Notes under the pieces: model-generated
Databases searched by the model: none
What the model was told of the DNA's origin: nothing
What the model saw: only the letters and a program-made list of their open reading frames with translations
Program-made: the position numbers and the translations under genes
Assembly (NCBI RefSeq): GCF_012524075.1
Contig: NZ_JAAZUI010000028.1
Coordinates: 1 to 34,229 of the forward strand
Direction: 5' to 3'
Source: Lutibacter sp. B1
Lineage (GTDB): Bacteria > Bacteroidota > Bacteroidia > Flavobacteriales > Flavobacteriaceae
Length of the DNA stretch: 34,229 bases
In this document: positions 31,702 to 34,229 of the stretch, piece by piece
Position numbering within the stretch: the stretch's first letter is position 1
How the letters are laid out: each line of letters begins with the position of its first letter

Positions 31702-31728
31702 CAAATATAATTAAAAAACTGCATACAA
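31702..31728 (-). promoter_or_regulatory. Promoter of the unknown/PIN gene pair
   Basis: On the minus strand TATATTTG (31709-31702) fits TAnnTTTG, with TTG at 31728-31726 as a -33 box (spacer 16 bp, slightly short). It lies 25 bp upstream of the ATG at 31676 and supports that start. Confidence 0.5.
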
Positions 31729-31841
31729 AATTTTACAAAAAGAATTGTTCAATTTTATTTCTCTCTATATACAAAATAATAGTTTTAAGGAAAATTAGAT
31801 ATACCAATTCTAAACGTTCCTTATATTTCTGATATTAAAAA

Positions 31842-31875
31842 CAGTTGAACGATTAAAAAGGTTTATTCACCGATA
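31842..31875 (+). promoter_or_regulatory. Possible fifth LytTR-type tandem site (site E)
   Basis: CAGTTGAACGATT (31842-31854) and TTATTCACCGATA (31863-31875) resemble the half-sites of sites A-D and again have a 21-bp period. Unlike those sites, no TAnnTTTG box follows at 32-34 bp and no gene on this strand follows. The 370-bp gap around it (31677-32046) otherwise holds the PIN-pair promoter, an ATCAACTAAA/TTTAGTTGAT inverted repeat (31888-31967) and a terminator hairpin. Confidence 0.3.
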
Positions 31876-31993
31876 GAAATTGTTTTATCAACTAAAAATT
31901 TAATAGCAGTTTTTTTTAAAAGAGTATTTTTACTTCATAAATATTCAGTAAGTGAAATTTAGTTGATTTAACTTATTTGATTTGGTAATTATT

Positions 31994-32042
31994 AGGCTTA
32001 TTCTTTAAACCCCAATAAATTTAAATTTAGAAGAATAAGCCT
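31994..32042 (-). terminator. Terminator after the DUF4407 gene
   Basis: A 12-bp stem (AGGCTTATTCTT/AAGAATAAGCCT) with a 25-nt loop, just past the stop codon at 32047. A run TTTT follows on the plus strand and AAT-rich DNA on the minus strand, so it could also end a plus-strand transcript. Confidence 0.5.
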
Positions 32043-32046
32043 TTTA

Positions 32047-33147
32047 TTATATCATATTTTTCTGACTTTTATAAAAAGCATCGGCTTGTAATTGCATAAT
32101 TTCGCGTGCTTTTTGTTTTTTGTAGTTGTATAACTCTTCTTCTTCGGCCAATTCATTATAAATAGCTTCGTTTATAGCAGTATCGGTACTTAATATTTTT
32201 GAACGCTGATGTTCTTTTTGGGTAACCCAAACTTTTACTGAATTTTCAATATCCTGAAGTTTTAAATCGTATTCACTTCTGGGTGCAATTATTTTGGCGA
32301 AAATAGGCGAGGTTTCTATGGCTAAAAACAATAGAAAAATGAAAAATGAAGGTAACCAAGGTAATTCTTCAAGCGCATTTATTCGAGCCATTAATCCGTC
32401 AAAACCATCAATTATTGGTTGAGATGTGGATATTTGTTCATTTTGAAGATTTGTTAAAGTTGAAATTTGATTTTCTTTTTCTGTGATTTTGGCTTTGTTC
32501 TCCGTTTTTAAGTTTTGTAATTCGGTTAAAGCGGCATCGTGTTTTTCGCGTTTTTCTTTATAAACAGGTCCTTTTCCAATGAGTTTAGTTCCTTTTCTGC
32601 CTTCGGCTTCTGCAATATAGGTTTCGTACAAAGCATTTGTTTCGGTTTCTTTAGTGTCAATTTCTTGTTTTAACTGATTAATTTCTGTTTGAAGTGAATT
32701 TATTTCAGGTGAATATTGATTGGCAATTAGATTTTTATTTGCCAGCGTTAAATTGTTTTTTTGAGTTAACAACACTTGGTCAATTTCTTTTTCAAATATT
32801 TTAAGTTCCAATGGTTTAGAAATTACTACAGCAATAATAATTGCTAAAATTATTCGAGGAGTTGCCTGCCAAACTTCTTTCCATTTATGGTCTGTTTTTT
32901 TGATGGTTGAAACTATAAAACGATCTAAATTGAAGATTAACAAACCCCAAACTAGTCCAAAAAATATAGCTGTATAATAATTATCAAAAACGGTAAAAAG
33001 TGCATAGCTTGAAGCAATAAAAGCCATAACTGCTGTAAAAAATACGGTACCTCCTATACCGGCAAATTTTGTTTGTTAGGCTTTTGAGCTGTTTTGTAAA
33101 ATATCGACATCTGCGCCGGAGCACATCCAAAAGAATTGTTTAAGCAT
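32047..33147 (-). pseudogene. DUF4407 membrane protein gene with an in-frame stop at codon 24
   Basis: The natural start is ATG at 33147: MLKQFFWMCSGADVDILQNS, the usual DUF4407 N terminus. Codon 24 (33078-33076) is TAA, and the frame then continues without shift through KFAGIGGTVFFTAVMAFIASSYALF. The remainder (ATG at 33027, 326 residues) has membrane segments near 1-30 and 55-70, a long coiled coil (about 95-200), two more hydrophobic segments (about 215-240) and a charged tail. Relatives commonly have Glu at the stop position, so one base change (GAA to TAA) would explain it. It may be a fresh pseudogene, a sequencing error, or a gene now starting internally at 33027 without its first helix. 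Confidence 0.8.
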
Positions 33148-33167
33148 AACATAGTAGTTTGTTATGC
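33144..33167 (-). repeat. Inverted repeat covering the DUF4407 start codon
   Basis: GCATAACA (33144-33151) and TGTTATGC (33160-33167) are exact reverse complements with an 8-base spacer. In the minus-strand transcript the second arm contains the AUG, so the stem could hide the start codon. Confidence 0.4.
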
Positions 33168-33264
33168 AAATAACGTAAAATTCTAAAAATTATTATCTTA
33201 AAGTATTCTTAAATGAGGTTGTTATTGTTATTTAACTTGTTGTATCAATATTTATTGCGTTAGG

Positions 33265-33332
33265 GATTGCAGTGAAAAGCCCACAGCATTAGCGAGGACT
33301 TGTAACGAAAAGCCCGACCGAAGGTAACGCCC
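33265..33332 (+). repeat. Intergenic repeat element, copy 2 (plus orientation)
   Basis: GGATTGCAGTGA, then AACGAAAAGCCCGACCG, then GGTAACGCCC: the same skeleton as the minus-strand element at 10152-10224, with a different middle (CCCACAGCATTAGCGAGG). It is the main content of the 261-bp gap between the DUF4407 gene and phnA. It is noticeably GC-richer than its surroundings. Confidence 0.65.
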
Positions 33333-33357
33333 AAATACAATTGATTTTTACTTTGAG

Positions 33358-33388
33358 TTGTGATACCTGTTTTTTAAATGTACTTTTG
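33358..33388 (+). promoter_or_regulatory. Promoter of the phnA-like gene
   Basis: TTG (33358-33360), a 20-bp spacer and TACTTTTG (33381-33388) form a clear Bacteroidota promoter 20 bp before the ATG at 33409. An earlier ATG at 33401 stops after three codons. Confidence 0.75.
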
Positions 33389-33408
33389 CCGCAAATTAAA
33401 ATGAGGTT

Positions 33409-33987
33409 ATGAATGTTATAAAGGAATTACAAGAGCGTAGTGGGTCTAAATGTGAATTGTGTAATGCTACGGAAAATTTAGGTGTGTTTGAAGTGCCGTC
33501 AACGAGTGATGGCAGTGCAGAGCAATGCATATTTGTTTGTAATACGTGTTTAGAGCAAGTTGAAGATGCCGATAAAGTTGATGTAAATCACTGGCGTTGT
33601 TTAAATGATACAATGTGGAGCCAGGTACCGGCAGTTCAGGTAATGGTTTGGAGAATGTTAACAAGGCTTAGAGCCGAAGGATGGCCACAAAATTTGTTGG
33701 ATATGTTGTATTTGGATGATGAAACCTTGGCTTGGGCTAAAGCTACTGGAGAAGGCAAAGATAAAGAAGACGCCATAGTACACAGAGATGTGAATGGTGT
33801 TATTTTACAGGCAGGCGATAATGTGGTGTTGATTAAAGATTTAAAAGTGAAAGGATCGAGTATGGTAGCAAAACAAGGAACTGCAGTACGTAGAATTTCG
33901 TTAGATCATGAAAATGCTGAATATATTGAAGGAAAAGTTGATGGGCAACAAATTGTGATTATTACTAAATATGTAAAGAAAATATAA
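33409..33987 (+). CDS. PhnA/YjdM family zinc-ribbon protein
   Basis: A 192-residue protein with an N-terminal zinc ribbon (KCELC at C15/C18 and CIFVCNTC at C40/C44/C47) and the C-terminal PhnA/YjdM domain: HRDVNGVILQAGDNVVLIKDLKVKGSSMVAKQGTAVRRI and GKVDGQQIVIITKYVKK. It is longer than E. coli YjdM (about 110 residues) because of a middle segment with NHWRCLNDTMWSQVPAVQVMVWRMLTRL. Despite the name it does not hydrolyse phosphonoacetate; its role is uncertain. It has its own promoter, and IS-derived DNA follows directly. Confidence 0.9.
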   Translation: MNVIKELQERSGSKCELCNATENLGVFEVPSTSDGSAEQCIFVCNTCLEQVEDADKVDVNHWRCLNDTMWSQVPAVQVMVWRMLTRLRAEGWPQNLLDMLYLDDETLAWAKATGEGKDKEDAIVHRDVNGVILQAGDNVVLIKDLKVKGSSMVAKQGTAVRRISLDHENAEYIEGKVDGQQIVIITKYVKKI

Positions 33988-34005
33988 GTTAAAGGTTGTT
34001 AAAAT

Positions 34006-34032
34006 AGACACTGTTTCACAAAGTGTGTAAGT
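34006..34032 (+). repeat. Solo IS256-type terminus (direct copy of the one at 34102)
   Basis: These 27 bases (AGACACTGTTTCACAAAGTG and onward) are identical to 34102-34128 in the same orientation, 96 bp apart. No transposase is attached, so this is probably the remnant end of a second element or of a rearrangement. Confidence 0.7.
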
Positions 34033-34035
34033 TTA

Positions 34036-34065
34036 AAAAAGCTTGGGGTTTTGCCCAAGCTTTTT
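34036..34065 (+). terminator. Terminator hairpin after phnA
   Basis: AAAAAGCTTGGG and CCCAAGCTTTTT pair around the loop GTTTTG, followed by T-rich DNA. It is just inside the solo IS terminus, the same relative place as the hairpin at 68-101, so it may have come with IS DNA. Confidence 0.8.
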
Positions 34066-34101
34066 AATTTTTATACAACAATGTAAAAAGAAAGTTTTAT
34101 G

Positions 34102-34128
34102 AGACACTGTTTCACAAAGTGTGTAAGT
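34102..34128. repeat. Terminal inverted repeat of the right IS256-type element
   Basis: GACACTGTTTCACAAAGTGT and onward marks the outer end of the IS on the 3' side of its transposase. It pairs as an imperfect inverted repeat with the terminus at 103-126. Confidence 0.8.
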
Positions 34129-34140
34129 ATAAAATATCGA

Positions 34141-34172
34141 GGGTTTAGCTAATTATAGCTGGACCCTTTTTT
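34141..34172. terminator. Hairpin at the 3' end of the IS transposase
   Basis: GGGT..AGCTA and TAGCT..ACCC arms around ATTA overlap the transposase stop codon, with a T run on the plus strand. It would stop transcription entering the IS from phnA. Confidence 0.5.
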
Positions 34173-34229
34173 CAAATATGACAAGGAACTGATTTAGGAT
34201 AATGCCCCAATTTTGGATTGGCATTGACC
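34153..34229 (-). mobile_element. IS256-family transposase, last 24 codons (runs off the right edge)
   Basis: On the minus strand the visible residues are SMPIQNWGIILNQFLVIFEK and RVQL before TAA. The pattern MPxQNWxxxxNQFxIxFExR is the standard C terminus of IS256-family transposases. The gene lies mostly outside the window and is in the same orientation as the transposase start at 1-39. Confidence 0.88.

Noticed and set aside
33261-33332. A tRNA or small rRNA fragment in the GC-richer stretch before phnA
   Set aside because: No cloverleaf or T-loop (GTTCGANNC) could be found; the stretch matches the repeat element at 10152 instead.
34006-34101. A complete miniature IS (MITE) between the solo terminus and the real IS
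   Set aside because: The right side (near 34075-34101) shows only weak resemblance to an inverted terminus, so two ends cannot be supported.

Overview
The window is 34.2 kb of low-GC DNA from a member of the Bacteroidota, almost certainly Flavobacteriaceae. The evidence is indirect but consistent: several promoters of the Bacteroidota type (TAnnTTTG as the -7 box), almost no Shine-Dalgarno sequences, a stand-alone MnmD, DUF4230 and DUF4407 proteins, NadA/NadB, RuvC and HemW of flavobacterial type, and three TTG start codons. The genus cannot be fixed from the sequence alone. No rRNA, tRNA or CRISPR array was seen.

Layout. Both edges lie inside an IS256-family insertion sequence in the same orientation. 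The left edge holds the first 13 codons of a transposase, an internal hairpin and one terminal repeat. The right edge holds the other terminal repeat and the last 24 codons of a transposase. From 0.15 to 10.1 kb come ordinary genes: nadB-nadA, ilvE, mnmD with a 44-codon membrane protein, a glycosyltransferase/flippase pair, ruvC, an ABM-fold protein, hemW, a DUF4230 protein and an MmcQ/YjbR protein. From 10.2 to 14.3 kb come a ketoglutarate-semialdehyde-type dehydrogenase, a MarR regulator and an operon of a divergent ribosomal protein bS21, a GNAT acetyltransferase and a PLP-dependent racemase. That operon's promoter contains a perfect 24-bp palindrome between its -33 and -7 boxes. Two thiol-disulfide proteins and a catalytically dead S37-peptidase-like lipoprotein follow.

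The most interesting part runs from 16.5 to 28.7 kb. A tight five-gene operon encodes a complete phosphorelay: stand-alone receiver, H-NOX heme/NO sensor, four-PAS histidine kinase, HPt protein and LytTR response regulator. Next to it lie a CAP-domain lipoprotein and a set of surface genes that looks like an undescribed fibre assembly system: an abundant-subunit-like secreted protein with its own terminator, then an operon of a chaperone-like Ig-fold protein, an 1150-residue outer-membrane protein with usher-like architecture, two further secreted subunit-like proteins and a small cytoplasmic protein. Four promoters (the phosphorelay operon, the CAP gene, the abundant subunit and the chaperone/usher operon) carry the same tandem direct repeat with an exact 21-bp period, placed 32-34 bp before a TAnnTTTG-type box. 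This is the arrangement expected for LytTR activators. I infer one circuit: NO or heme signal, phosphorelay, LytTR, surface fibre plus CAP protein, with autoregulation.

From 28.9 kb to the end come an NhaD antiporter, a two-gene module of a PIN-domain protein and an unknown partner, a DUF4407 gene with an in-frame nonsense codon, and a PhnA/YjdM protein. Two copies of a degenerate intergenic repeat family lie at 10.2 and 33.3 kb.
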